This document shows, one piece after another, positions 39,938 through 49,243 of a stretch of DNA of 64,000 nucleotides. The notes under the pieces are model-generated. The model was given only the letters and a program-made list of their open reading frames with translations, was not told where the DNA came from and made no database searches. Within the stretch, counting starts at the first letter, position 1, and every line of letters starts with the position of its first letter. Source of the DNA: Streptomyces sp. SJL17-4 (GTDB lineage Bacteria; Actinomycetota; Actinomycetes; Streptomycetales; Streptomycetaceae); assembly GCF_036826855.1 (NCBI RefSeq), contig NZ_CP104578.1, positions 2,232,001 through 2,296,000 on the forward strand. The letters run 5' to 3'. Both the position numbers and the translations under genes were made by a program.

Positions 39938-41289
39938 TGGTCCGCTCCCTCTTCCTCGTCGCCGTCGGCGTTCTCGCTCTGTTCGGTCGCCAGGGGCTCG
40001 TAGACCAGCACCGCGCGGTTGTCGGGGCGCAGCGTGGCCGCGGCGACGGCCTGCACCTCGTCGGCGGTGATCGCCAGGACGCGGTCGACGGCGGTCAGCG
40101 CGAGCTGCGGGTCGCCGAAGAGCACGGCGAACCGGCACAGTTCGTCGGCGCGGCCCGCGACGGTGCCGAGCCGGTCGAGCCACTCGCGCTCCAACTGGGC
40201 CTGCGCGCGCTCCATCTCCTCGGGCGTGGGGCCCTCGGCGGCGAACCGGGCGAGCTCCTCGTCGACGGCCGCCTCGATCTGCGGGACCTCGACACCGCCG
40301 GAGGTCTTGACGTCCAGCCAGCCGAGCGAGGGCGCGCCGGCGAGCCGCAGCATGCCGAAGCCGGCGGCGACGGCCGTACGGTCGCGGCGGACCAGGCGGT
40401 TGTGCAGCCGGGAGGACTCGCCGCCGCCGAGGACCGTGAGGGCCAGGTCGGCGGCGTCGCACGCGCGCGTGCCGTCGTGCGGCAGCCGGTAGGCGGCCAT
40501 CAGCGCGCGGGCCGGGACCTCCTCCTCGACGACCTCGCGCAGCTGCTCGCCGATGACCTCGGGCAGGTCGCCGGGGCGCGGGGCGGGCTTGCCGTCGTGG
40601 CCGGGGATGGAGCCGAAGTACTTCTCGACCCAGGCGAGGGTCTGCTCCGGGTCGATGTCGCCGACGACCGACAGCACCGCGTTGTTCGGGGCGTAGTACG
40701 TGCGGAAGAAGTTCCGCGCGTCCTCCAGGGTGGCCGCGTCCAGGTCGGCCATCGAACCGATCGGCGTGTGGTGGTACGGGTGCCCCTCCGGGTAGGCCAG
40801 GGCGGTCAGCCTCTCGAAGGCCGTGCCGTACGGCACGTTGTCGTAGCGCTGGCGGCGCTCGTTCTTGACGACGTCCCGCTGGTTCTCCATGGACTCGTCG
40901 TCCAGGGCGGCGAGCAGCGAGCCCATGCGGTCGGCCTCCAGCCAGAGCGCGAGCTCCAGCTGGTGCGTGGGCATGGTCTCGAAGTAGTTGGTGCGCTCGA
41001 AGCTCGTCGTGCCGTTGAGCGAGCCGCCGGCGCCCTGCACGAGCTCGAAGTGCCCGTTCCCGTGGACCTGCTTCGAGCCCTGGAACATCAGGTGCTCGAA
41101 GAGGTGGGCGAGGCCCGTGCGGCCCGGGACCTCGTGCCGCGAGCCGACGTCGTACCAGAGGCAGACCGCGGCGACCGGGGTCAGGTGGTCCTCCGAGAGC
41201 ACCACACGCAGGCCGTTCGCCAACCGGTGCTCGGTCGCTGTCAGGCCGCCGGAGCCGGCCTCGGCCGTGGCCGTGTGACCCATGGGCAT
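39934..41289 (-). CDS. M16 family zinc peptidase, catalytic subunit
   Basis: This 451-residue protein carries the inverted zinc motif H62-L-F-E65-H66, and further ligand glutamates in the ENQRDVVKNERRQ segment. It belongs to the pitrilysin/processing-peptidase family, which degrades or trims peptides in the cytoplasm. No signal peptide is present. ATG 41289 follows GAAGGGACGTAC; ATG 41283 would be 12 nt away. The acidic C-terminus (ENADGDEEEGADQ) runs straight into the start of the partner gene. It is divergent from parC with 181 bp between starts. Confidence 0.92.
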   Translation of the reverse strand: MPMGHTATAEAGSGGLTATEHRLANGLRVVLSEDHLTPVAAVCLWYDVGSRHEVPGRTGLAHLFEHLMFQGSKQVHGNGHFELVQGAGGSLNGTTSFERTNYFETMPTHQLELALWLEADRMGSLLAALDDESMENQRDVVKNERRQRYDNVPYGTAFERLTALAYPEGHPYHHTPIGSMADLDAATLEDARNFFRTYYAPNNAVLSVVGDIDPEQTLAWVEKYFGSIPGHDGKPAPRPGDLPEVIGEQLREVVEEEVPARALMAAYRLPHDGTRACDAADLALTVLGGGESSRLHNRLVRRDRTAVAAGFGMLRLAGAPSLGWLDVKTSGGVEVPQIEAAVDEELARFAAEGPTPEEMERAQAQLEREWLDRLGTVAGRADELCRFAVLFGDPQLALTAVDRVLAITADEVQAVAAATLRPDNRAVLVYEPLATEQSENADGDEEEGADQ

Positions 41290-41470
41290 GTACGTCCCTT
41301 CGATCGCGATGTGAAAAAGTCCTGCCACTGTATGCAAGCGCGCCGACACCTGGCGAAGTTCCCGCCCCCCGGAGATGTCCCTCTTCCGGGTCGCGGTCGG
41401 CGCTGTCGGTGGCACGGTCCACAATGGTCCGCGTCAGATCAACCTTGTTGGTGAAGGAGCCGCAGCCGCG

Positions 41471-43930
41471 ATGGCCCGCCGCAGCACGAAGACACCGCCG
41501 CCGGACGACGCGTTCGAGGAGCGAATCCTCGACATCGACGTTGTCGACGAGATGCAGGGCTCCTTCCTCGAGTACGCGTACTCGGTGATCTACTCGCGTG
41601 CCCTCCCGGACGCCCGTGACGGCATGAAGCCCGTCCAGCGACGCATCGTCTACCAGATGGGCGAGATGGGGCTCCGCCCCGACCGCGGCTTCGTCAAGTG
41701 CGCCCGCGTCGTCGGCGAGGTGATGGGCAAGCTGCACCCGCACGGCGACGCGTCCATCTACGACGCCATGGTCCGCATGGCGCAGCCGTTCTCCATGCGC
41801 CTCCCCCTCGTCGACGGACACGGCAACTTCGGTTCCCTGGGCAACGACGACCCGCCGGCCGCCATGCGGTACACCGAGTCGCGGATGGCCCCGGCCGCGC
41901 TGCTCATGACCGAGTCCATCGACGAGGACACGGTCGACTTCGCGCCGAACTACGACGGCCAGGAGCGGGAGCCGGTGGCGCTGCCCGCCGCGTACCCGAA
42001 CCTGCTGGTCAACGGCGCGTCCGGCATCGCGGTCGGCATGGCGACCAACATGCCCCCGCACAACCTCGGCGAGGTCATCGCCGCCGCCCGCCATCTGATC
42101 CGCCACCCGGGCGCCGACCTCGAGACGCTGATGCGTTTCGTGCCCGGACCCGACCTGCCGACCGGCGGCCGGATCGTCGGCCTCTCCGGCATCAAGGACG
42201 CGTACGAATCGGGCCGCGGCTCGTTCAAGATCCGCGCCACCACGAGCGTGGAGACGGTGACGGCGCGCCGCAAGGGCATCGTCGTGACCGAGCTGCCGTT
42301 CACGGTCGGCCCCGAGAAGGTCATCTCCAAGATCAAGGACCTGGTCGGTTCCAAGAAGCTCCAGGGCATCGCCGACGTCAAGGACCTGACCGACCGCAAC
42401 CACGGCCTGCGCCTGGTCATCGAGATCAAGAACGGCTTCGTGCCCGAGGCGGTCCTGGAGCAGCTCTACAAGCTGACGCCGATGGAGGAGTCCTTCGGCA
42501 TCAACAACGTGGCACTGGTCGACGGCCAGCCGCTGACCCTCGGCCTCAAGGAACTCCTGGAGGTCTACCTCGACCACCGCTTCGAGGTCGTCCGGCGCCG
42601 CTCCGAGTTCCGCCGCACCAAGAAGCGCGACCGGCTCCACCTGGTGGAGGGCCTGCTCGTCGCCCTGCTCGACATCGACGAGGTCATCCGGCTGATCCGG
42701 GAGAGCGAGAACTCGGCGCAGGCCAAGGAGCGCCTGATCGAGCGCTACTCGCTCAGCGAGACCCAGACGCAGTACATCCTGGACACCCCGCTGCGCCGCC
42801 TCACCAGGTTCGACCGGATCGAGCTGGAGACCGAGCAGGACCGGCTCAACGGCGAGATCGACGAACTGACCGGGATCCTCGACTCCGACGCGGAGCTGCG
42901 CAAGCTGGTCTCGGCGGAACTGGCCGCGGTCGCCAAGAAGTTCGCCACGGACCGGCGTACGGTCCTGCTGGAGTCGGCGGGCGCGCCCGTCGCGGCCGTC
43001 TCCCTGGAGGTCGCGGACGACCCGTGCCGCGTGCTGCTCTCCTCGACCGGGCTGCTCGCCCGTACGGCGACGGCGGAGCTGCCCCCGGTCGACCCGGACG
43101 CCAAGCGCGTCAAGCACGACGTGATCCTGTCGTCGGTGGCCGCCACCCAGCGCGGTGACATCGGCGCGGTGACCTCGGACGGCCGACTGCTCCGGATCGC
43201 GGTGATCGACCTGCCGCAGCTCCCGGACACGGCGTCCGCGCCGAACCTGGCGGGCGGCGCGCCGCTGTCCGAGTTCCTGTCCCTGGAGGCGGACGAGACC
43301 GTGGTCTGCCTGACCACGCTCGACGAGTCCTCACCGGGGCTCGCCCTCGGCACGCTCCAGGGCGTGGTGAAGCGCGTGGTCCCGGACTATCCGGCGAACA
43401 AGGACGAGCTGGAGGTCATCACCCTCAAGGAGGGCGACCGGATCGTCGGCGCGACCGAGCTGCGGACGGGCGAGGAGGACCTGGTCTTCATCACCTCCGA
43501 CGCCCAGCTCCTGCGCTACCCGGCCGCGCAGGTACGGCCCCAGGGCCGACCGGCCGGCGGTATGGCGGGCGTCAAGCTGGCGGACGGCGCCGAGGTGATC
43601 TCGTTCACGGCGGTCGACCCGGCGGCGGACGCCGTCGTCTTCACCGTCGCGGGCTCCACGGGCACGCTCGACTCCTCGGCGGGTACGTCGGCGAAGCTGA
43701 CGCCCTTCGACCAGTACCCGCGCAAGGGCCGCGCGACCGGCGGCGTCCGCTGCCAGCGCTTCCTGAAGGGCGAGGACGTCCTGATCCTGGCCTGGGCGGG
43801 CACCACCCCGGCCCACGCCGCCCAGAAGACCGGCACCCCGGTGGAACTCCCGGACGTCGACCCCCGCCGCGACGGCTCGGGCACCCCGCTCCCCCACCCG
43901 GTGGACGTGGTGGCGAGCCCGGCGGTCTGA
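41471..43930 (+). CDS. parC: DNA topoisomerase IV subunit A (ParC, GyrA-like)
   Basis: This 819-residue protein is the breakage-reunion subunit of topoisomerase IV, which decatenates replicated chromosomes. The catalytic tyrosine is Y134 in [10 protein letters not shown]. The winged helix region is [12 protein letters not shown] (residues 89-100). The C-terminal beta-pinwheel lacks a full GyrA box, which favours ParC over GyrA. Its partner parE lies 7.5 kb to the right on the other strand. The position matching E. coli GyrA Ser83 is Ala (A94), followed by Ser95. ATG 41471 follows GAAGGAG at about 11 nt. Confidence 0.9.
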   Translation: MARRSTKTPPPDDAFEERILDIDVVDEMQGSFLEYAYSVIYSRALPDARDGMKPVQRRIVYQMGEMGLRPDRGFVKCARVVGEVMGKLHPHGDASIYDAMVRMAQPFSMRLPLVDGHGNFGSLGNDDPPAAMRYTESRMAPAALLMTESIDEDTVDFAPNYDGQEREPVALPAAYPNLLVNGASGIAVGMATNMPPHNLGEVIAAARHLIRHPGADLETLMRFVPGPDLPTGGRIVGLSGIKDAYESGRGSFKIRATTSVETVTARRKGIVVTELPFTVGPEKVISKIKDLVGSKKLQGIADVKDLTDRNHGLRLVIEIKNGFVPEAVLEQLYKLTPMEESFGINNVALVDGQPLTLGLKELLEVYLDHRFEVVRRRSEFRRTKKRDRLHLVEGLLVALLDIDEVIRLIRESENSAQAKERLIERYSLSETQTQYILDTPLRRLTRFDRIELETEQDRLNGEIDELTGILDSDAELRKLVSAELAAVAKKFATDRRTVLLESAGAPVAAVSLEVADDPCRVLLSSTGLLARTATAELPPVDPDAKRVKHDVILSSVAATQRGDIGAVTSDGRLLRIAVIDLPQLPDTASAPNLAGGAPLSEFLSLEADETVVCLTTLDESSPGLALGTLQGVVKRVVPDYPANKDELEVITLKEGDRIVGATELRTGEEDLVFITSDAQLLRYPAAQVRPQGRPAGGMAGVKLADGAEVISFTAVDPAADAVVFTVAGSTGTLDSSAGTSAKLTPFDQYPRKGRATGGVRCQRFLKGEDVLILAWAGTTPAHAAQKTGTPVELPDVDPRRDGSGTPLPHPVDVVASPAV

Positions 43931-43949
43931 CCCGGCACGACGGTTGGAA

Positions 43950-43981
43950 CCGGTGGATCAGGGCGTGCTCTGATCCACCGG
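43950..43981. terminator. parC terminator
   Basis: A 12-bp perfect stem (43950-43961 with 43970-43981) and 8-nt loop lies 19 bp after parC, facing the convergent M1 peptidase gene (ends 44021). No U-tract. Confidence 0.75.
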
Positions 43982-44020
43982 ACGGCCGCTGGTCGTGCTC
44001 CGGTCGGTCGTCTGCTTCGG

Positions 44021-45415
44021 TCAGTGGATCCGGTGCTCCGTCCAGAAGGGGCCGAGGTCCGTGGACGTCGCGGCCTGGGCCGCGCGCTTGAAGTCCGCGG
44101 TGGTGGCGACGCCCAGCCAGTGGTCCCGCACGTACCCGCGCAGCATGCCCGCCATCTCCCGGCCGCCCAGGAGGCGTTCCAGATCGCTCAGGGCACAGGC
44201 TCCCCGGACGTAGACGACGCGGACGTACTCGGAGCGGTGACCGTCCCCGTAGTAGCCCATGGTCCGCGTGAGGGCGGCCGTGTCACTGGGCCACGCGCCC
44301 TGGTCCTCCCAGCACGTGGTGGTGTCCTCCCGGCGGTACAGCCGGCTCGCGTACTGGGCGAAGGCCTCGTCGAGCCAGGGCTCCGCGAACTGGTCGTTGC
44401 CGACGACTCCGTAGAACCACTGGTGGGCGATCTCGTGGACGGCTCCCGATTCCTCCGGTTCGGTCCACAGCAGGACGAGGCCCGGGAACTCCATGCTGCC
44501 GAAGTCGTCGAGGGTGTCGCTCATGACGAGGTCGAGCTCGCCGTACGGATAGCGCCCGAACCGCTTCCCGAACTCGTCGACCGAGCCGACGGACTCCTTC
44601 AGCGCGTTCGTGACGCCCTCGGGGGTGGTGGTGCCGGTCCAGTACGCGTTCAGCCTGACGCCGCCGGGCGTGGTCACCGTCTTGGACCGGAAGGGGCCCG
44701 CCGCCCACGCGAAGTCCCGCACCCCGCGCGCGACGCTGGTCGTGACCGTGCGGCCGGGGGCGCCCGGGTGCCGGGTGGTGGTGCCGGTCGCGGGCACCAC
44801 GAGACCGCGGGGGTGGTCGAGGGCGACCCGGAAGTCCCCGGCGAGGGTGTGGAAGCTCTCGCCGAAGCCGACGTCCGGGTCGAGGTGCCGACCCCGCTCG
44901 TCGCGGACGGACAGCAGCGGCAGCGCGTTGCCGAGGTAGCGGTGCGCGCCGTCCCTGCCGAAGCGGTGGACGCGGTCCGGGACGGTGATCGAGACGTCGA
45001 AGGAGACGCTGGCCCGCGCCCCGTACGGCAGGGGTGCGGGCAGGTCGATCCGCAGCGCGGTGCAGCCGACGGTGGGCAGGTGCGGGGTGCCTCCGGCGAC
45101 CCCGCTCACCCGGACCGGAGGCGGACCGTCCGGGGTTCCGCAGCCGACGGTGCCGTTGCCCCACAGCCGTACGTCGACCGAAGCGAGCGGAGTACGGGCG
45201 GCATTGCGGAAGGACACCGTCTGGCGGCCGGTCCAGTGCGAGCCGTCGGCGTCAGTACGCAGCGACACGTCGTACGAGGGGCGGTCCGGCGTCGCCACCG
45301 TCCGCGCGGGGGGCGGGGAGCCTCCGGGGTCCTGCGCGGCGGCCGTCTGGGGGGCGAGCAGCAGGACGGCCGTGAGAGCGAGCAGCGGCGCCCGCCAACC
45401 ACTGAACGAGGTCAT
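44021..45415 (-). CDS. Secreted M1 family metallopeptidase
   Basis: This 464-residue exported protein has a signal peptide (about 1-28, LLALTAVLLLAPQTAAA). An N-terminal beta domain follows, with two cysteines (VGCGT and VGCTA), then the thermolysin-like domain. Zinc ligands are H327 and H331 in HEIAHQWF, and E350, which lies 18 residues further, as required for M1. The GAMEN motif appears as GSMEF, so exopeptidase specificity may be altered. ATG 45415 has a weak ribosome binding site. It lies 105 bp downstream of the COG0523 gene. Confidence 0.88.
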   Translation of the reverse strand: MTSFSGWRAPLLALTAVLLLAPQTAAAQDPGGSPPPARTVATPDRPSYDVSLRTDADGSHWTGRQTVSFRNAARTPLASVDVRLWGNGTVGCGTPDGPPPVRVSGVAGGTPHLPTVGCTALRIDLPAPLPYGARASVSFDVSITVPDRVHRFGRDGAHRYLGNALPLLSVRDERGRHLDPDVGFGESFHTLAGDFRVALDHPRGLVVPATGTTTRHPGAPGRTVTTSVARGVRDFAWAAGPFRSKTVTTPGGVRLNAYWTGTTTPEGVTNALKESVGSVDEFGKRFGRYPYGELDLVMSDTLDDFGSMEFPGLVLLWTEPEESGAVHEIAHQWFYGVVGNDQFAEPWLDEAFAQYASRLYRREDTTTCWEDQGAWPSDTAALTRTMGYYGDGHRSEYVRVVYVRGACALSDLERLLGGREMAGMLRGYVRDHWLGVATTADFKRAAQAATSTDLGPFWTEHRIH

Positions 45416-45520
45416 GACGGGCACGCTAGGACGCCCGTACGCCCGGACGGGCGGGTTCCGGGCCACTGACGGGACTCCCCCACCGCAGGGCTCGCCGCCA
45501 CGCGGAGCCCGGCCGAAGCC

Positions 45521-46603
45521 CTACTCGGAGGTCTCCGGCCCGTCCTCGCTCCGCTGTACGTACCGCAGGACGCCCCACATGCTCTGCTCGTCGGGGACGT
45601 CCTGCGGCCCGTGCTGCTCGCACTCCACGAGTTCCTTGCGCAGGCCGGCCGCGTCGACGCCGGAGCCGATCAGGACGAGCTGGGTGAGCCGCTCCTCGCC
45701 GTCGGGCCATCGCTCGGGGTAGAAGCGCAGGAAACGGCCGACCGCGTGCACGGCGTAGCGGTTGTCCGGATCGGCGGCGCCGAAGTCGATGAAGCCCTTG
45801 ATCCGGTAGAGCCCCTCGGGCCGCGCGTCGAGGAAGGCCATCAGCCGACGCGGGTCGAGCGGGGCGGCAGCGGTCAGGGAGACGGTCTCGTACGACGTGT
45901 GGGTGTGCGCCCGCGGGTCACCGTCCCCGTCCCCGCCCCCGTCCCCGTCCCCGTCTCCGTACAGGATGTCCTCGATGGACATCTGCCCCTCGATCTCGTC
46001 CTCCGGGACCACCCGGTCGAAGAGCAGCTCCGGGTCGATCCGTCCGTGCGTGGCGTCGACGATCACGGCCTTCCCGGCGAGACCACCGACCGTCTCGCGT
46101 ACGGCGAGCAGCTCGGCCGCGGAGACCCGGTCGGTCTTGTTCACGACCACGAGGTCGGCGATCGGCAGGTGCCGGTCGGTCTCGGGGTGCCGCTCCCGGG
46201 TGGCGGAGAACTCGGCCGCGTCGACGACCTGCACGAGCCCGCCGTACACGATCCGCTCGTTCTCGCTGGCGAGGACCATCCGGACCAGTTCCTGAGGCTC
46301 GGCGAGGCCGCTCGCCTCGATCACGATCACGTCGAGCCGCGACTCGGGGCGGGTGAGGACCTCCAGGTACTCGTCGAGCTCGCTCGCGTCGACGGCGCAG
46401 CACAGGCAGCCGTTGCCGAGGGAGACGGTGGAGCCGACCTGCCCGGCGATTCTCATCGCGTCGATGCCGATGTCGCCGAAGTCGTTGACCATGACGCCGA
46501 TACGGGTCCCCCGGGAGCTGCGCAGCAGATGGTTGAGGAGCGTGGTCTTCCCGGCCCCGAGGAACCCGGCCAGGACGACGACGGGGATCTGCTGCGTGGT
46601 CAA
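45521..46603 (-). CDS. COG0523/CobW-type metal-chaperone GTPase
   Basis: This 360-residue G3E GTPase has Walker A GFLGAGKTTLLNH, the metal-binding CxCC motif in GNGCLCCAVD, a Mg-binding ASGLAEPQ, NKTD for guanine, and a C-terminal CobW_C domain. Family members insert or traffic zinc, cobalt or iron. A linker of about 14 residues made only of Gly and Asp, followed by RAHTHTS, lies before the C-terminal domain and may bind metal. The start is a TTG at 46603 with GGAGGCACGTCCC in front; upstream frame is a shadow of the divergent kinase gene. Confidence 0.88.
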   Translation of the reverse strand: MTTQQIPVVVLAGFLGAGKTTLLNHLLRSSRGTRIGVMVNDFGDIGIDAMRIAGQVGSTVSLGNGCLCCAVDASELDEYLEVLTRPESRLDVIVIEASGLAEPQELVRMVLASENERIVYGGLVQVVDAAEFSATRERHPETDRHLPIADLVVVNKTDRVSAAELLAVRETVGGLAGKAVIVDATHGRIDPELLFDRVVPEDEIEGQMSIEDILYGDGDGDGGGDGDGDPRAHTHTSYETVSLTAAAPLDPRRLMAFLDARPEGLYRIKGFIDFGAADPDNRYAVHAVGRFLRFYPERWPDGEERLTQLVLIGSGVDAAGLRKELVECEQHGPQDVPDEQSMWGVLRYVQRSEDGPETSE

Positions 46604-46724
46604 GGGACGTGCCTCCGGTTCCTTCGGGTCCCACGGCTGTGGGATCCCCAGAATAGGTTTCCGCACCGACACCCGTGCCGACGCCATTTCCGGTGCCGGG
46701 GCGTGGCCCCGTACCGTTTCCGCC

Positions 46725-48503
46725 ATGAGCCCCGCACAGACCAGCCCCCCGCGCCCGCGTGCGCGCCGTCGGCGGTTCGGCTGGCCGCAGCGGGTGTTCT
46801 CGCAGGTCCTGCTGATGCAGCTGGCCATCGCGACCGGTGTGACCGTCCTCGCCACCGGGCTCTTCCTCGCCCCGCTCAGCGCCCAGCTCGACGACCAGGC
46901 GATGCGGCGCGCCCTGGCCATCGCGGGGACCACGGCGTCACCCCGGCTGGCCGCGGACCTCACCGGCACGCGGCCGTCGGCGCGGGGTCCGGTGCAGACG
47001 GAGGCCGAGCGGATCCGGACCTCCACGGGCGCCGAGTACGTCGTCGTCATGGACACCCGCGGGGTGCGCTGGTCGCACACCGATCCCGCGGAGATCGGCC
47101 GGCGCGTCTCCACCGATCCGACCGACGTCCTCGCCGGGCACGAGGTGATGGAGATCGACAGCGGCACCCTGGGCCGCTCGGCGCGCGGCAAGACGCCGCT
47201 GCGGGACGCGGACGGGCGGATCGTCGGCGCGGTCTCGGTCGGCATCGAGTACGACAGCGTCCGCGAACGGCTCCTCGCCGCGATCCCGGGCCTCCTCGCC
47301 TACGCGGGCGGGGCGCTCGCGGCCGGTGCCCTGGCCGCGTACCTGATCTCCCGGCGTCTTCAGCGGCAGACCCACGACCTGGCCTTCTCCGACATCTCCG
47401 CGCTCCTCGCCGAACGCGAGGCCATGCTGCACGGCATCCGCGAGGGGGTCGTGGCGCTGGACCGCAACGGCTCGGTCCGGCTCATGAACGACGAGGCCCA
47501 GCGGCTGCTGGGCCTCGGCCCCGAGGCGGCGGGACGACCGCTCGACGAGGTCCTCGGCCGCGGCCGTACCGCCGACGTCCTGGCGGGCCGGGTGACCGGC
47601 GAGGACCTGCTCACCGTCCGCGGGCACCGGGTGCTGATCGCCAACCGGATGCCGACCGACGACGGCGGCGCCGTGGCGACCCTCCGCGACCGCACCGAGC
47701 TGGAGCGGCTCGGGCGCGAGCTGGATTCCACCCGTGGCCTGATCGACGCCCTGCGCGCCCAGGATCACGAGCACGCCAACCGGATGCACACCCTCCTGGG
47801 GCTCCTGGAGCTGGAGATGCACGAGGAGGCGGTCGAGTTCGTCACCGAGGTGGTCGGTGTGCACCGGGCCACCGCCGAGCAGGTCACGGAGAAGGTCCAC
47901 GACCCGCTCCTCGCGGCGCTCCTGGTCGGCAAGGCGACCGTCGCCGCCGAGCGGGGCGCCTCGCTGCGGCTCGCCCCCGACTCGCTGCTGCCGGACCGGC
48001 TCGTCGACCCGCGCGAACTGGTCACCGTCGTCGGCAATCTGGTCGACAACGCCCTGGACGCCGTCGCGGGCACCCCGGGAGCCCGTATCGACGTCTCGTT
48101 CCGCACCGAGGGACGTACGGTCGTGCTGCGGGTCACGGACAGCGGCCCGGGGGTTCCCGAGGAGCGCCGCGAGCTGATCTTCACCGAGGGCTGGTCGACG
48201 AAGGCGCTTCCGTCGCACGGGAAGCGCGGCCTCGGTCTCGCCCTGGTACGCCGGCTCGCCGAGCGCCGGGGCGGCACCGCGCGGGTGGCCGACGGGCTCG
48301 ACGGGGGCGCGGAGTTCACGATCGTCCTCCCGGACGCCCTGACCGAGCCCGAGCCGGAGCCGGACCTGGCCGCGGAGGCCGATCCGGACCTGGCTGTACG
48401 GGCGCCCGAGCCCGAGCCGGACCTGACGGCACGGAGGCCGGATGCCGAGCCGGACGCGGCTCTCCGCGGGCCTGGTCCGGAGCCCGTCGAGGAGGCCCGA
48501 TGA
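46725..48503 (+). CDS. DcuS/CitA-family sensor histidine kinase
   Basis: This 592-residue kinase has TM1 (about 27-47), an extracellular PAS-like domain (about 50-180, VVVMDTRGVRWSHTDP), TM2 (about 188-206), a cytoplasmic PAS domain (about 220-330), an H-box with H348 (AQDHEHANRMH), and an ATPase domain with NLVDNALDA and KRGLGLALVRR. The family senses citrate, C4-dicarboxylates or acetate. A tail of about 60 residues of repeated PEPEPDL-type units follows the kinase core and is unusual. Its stop overlaps the regulator start (ATGA). Confidence 0.9.
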   Translation: MSPAQTSPPRPRARRRRFGWPQRVFSQVLLMQLAIATGVTVLATGLFLAPLSAQLDDQAMRRALAIAGTTASPRLAADLTGTRPSARGPVQTEAERIRTSTGAEYVVVMDTRGVRWSHTDPAEIGRRVSTDPTDVLAGHEVMEIDSGTLGRSARGKTPLRDADGRIVGAVSVGIEYDSVRERLLAAIPGLLAYAGGALAAGALAAYLISRRLQRQTHDLAFSDISALLAEREAMLHGIREGVVALDRNGSVRLMNDEAQRLLGLGPEAAGRPLDEVLGRGRTADVLAGRVTGEDLLTVRGHRVLIANRMPTDDGGAVATLRDRTELERLGRELDSTRGLIDALRAQDHEHANRMHTLLGLLELEMHEEAVEFVTEVVGVHRATAEQVTEKVHDPLLAALLVGKATVAAERGASLRLAPDSLLPDRLVDPRELVTVVGNLVDNALDAVAGTPGARIDVSFRTEGRTVVLRVTDSGPGVPEERRELIFTEGWSTKALPSHGKRGLGLALVRRLAERRGGTARVADGLDGGAEFTIVLPDALTEPEPEPDLAAEADPDLAVRAPEPEPDLTARRPDAEPDAALRGPGPEPVEEAR

Positions 48504-49189
48504 TCGACGTCCTCGTCGTCGACGACGACGTGCTGGTGGCCCGCATCAACGCCGCCTACGTCGCCAAGGTGCCCGGCTTCCGCGTCGCCGCCACCGCCCA
48601 CTCGACCGCCGAGGCGCTCGCCGCCCTGGACGAGCAGCCGGTGGACCTGATCCTCCTGGACCACTACCTGCCCGACCAGAACGGCCTGGCCGCGGTACGG
48701 GAGCTCCGTGCGCGCGGTCACCAGTGCGACGTGATCATGGTGACGGCCGCCCGGGACGTGGCCACCGTGCAGGCGGCGATGCGGCACGGCGCCCTCCAGT
48801 ACCTGGTCAAGCCGTTCAACTTCGCCGGGCTGCGCGCCAAGCTGGAGGCGTACGCGACGCTCCGCCGCACTCTGGAGGGCGGGGGCGAGGCGGAGCAGGC
48901 CGAGGTGGACCGGATCTTCGGGGTCCTGTCGGCGGGCTCCGTGGCCCCGGACCTGCCCAAGGGGCACTCCCCCACCACGGCCGAGCTGGTCCGCCAGGTG
49001 CTGCTCGCCGCCGGTGGGCCGCTGTCCGCCCAGGAGATCGCCGAGCGGGCCGGCGTCAGCCGCCAGACCGCCCAGCGCTACCTCAAACTCCTGGAACGCA
49101 CCGGCAGGGTCCGCCTCTCGCTCCGGTACGGCGAGACGGGCCGTCCGGAACACCGCTACGCCTGGGCGACCTCACCCTCCACCGGCTGA
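48500..49189 (+). CDS. DcuR/CitB-family response regulator
   Basis: This 229-residue regulator has a receiver domain with D54 as phosphoacceptor and K in LVKPFNF. The C-terminal domain has a winged-helix/HTH (PLSAQEIAERAGVSRQTAQRYL) typical of the CitB/DcuR group. It is translationally coupled to the kinase. The convergent neighbours, a symporter and DUF485 protein, are the likely targets, as DcuRS-like systems often sit next to their transporters. The last 34 bp of the gene, including its stop codon, are duplicated directly downstream. Confidence 0.9.
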   Translation: MIDVLVVDDDVLVARINAAYVAKVPGFRVAATAHSTAEALAALDEQPVDLILLDHYLPDQNGLAAVRELRARGHQCDVIMVTAARDVATVQAAMRHGALQYLVKPFNFAGLRAKLEAYATLRRTLEGGGEAEQAEVDRIFGVLSAGSVAPDLPKGHSPTTAELVRQVLLAAGGPLSAQEIAERAGVSRQTAQRYLKLLERTGRVRLSLRYGETGRPEHRYAWATSPSTG

Positions 49190-49229
49190 CGCCTACGCCT
49201 GGGCGACCTCGCCCTCCACCGGCTGACGC
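49156..49229. repeat. 37-bp tandem duplication spanning the response-regulator stop codon
   Basis: Two adjacent 37-bp copies start at 49156 and 49193 with CTACGCCTGGGCGACCTC and differ at one base. The first encodes the regulator C-terminus and its TGA. The second copy is untranslated and begins 3 bp after the stop, ending 14 bp before the symporter stop. Confidence 0.88.
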
Positions 49230-49243
49230 CCCGCGCGGGACGG

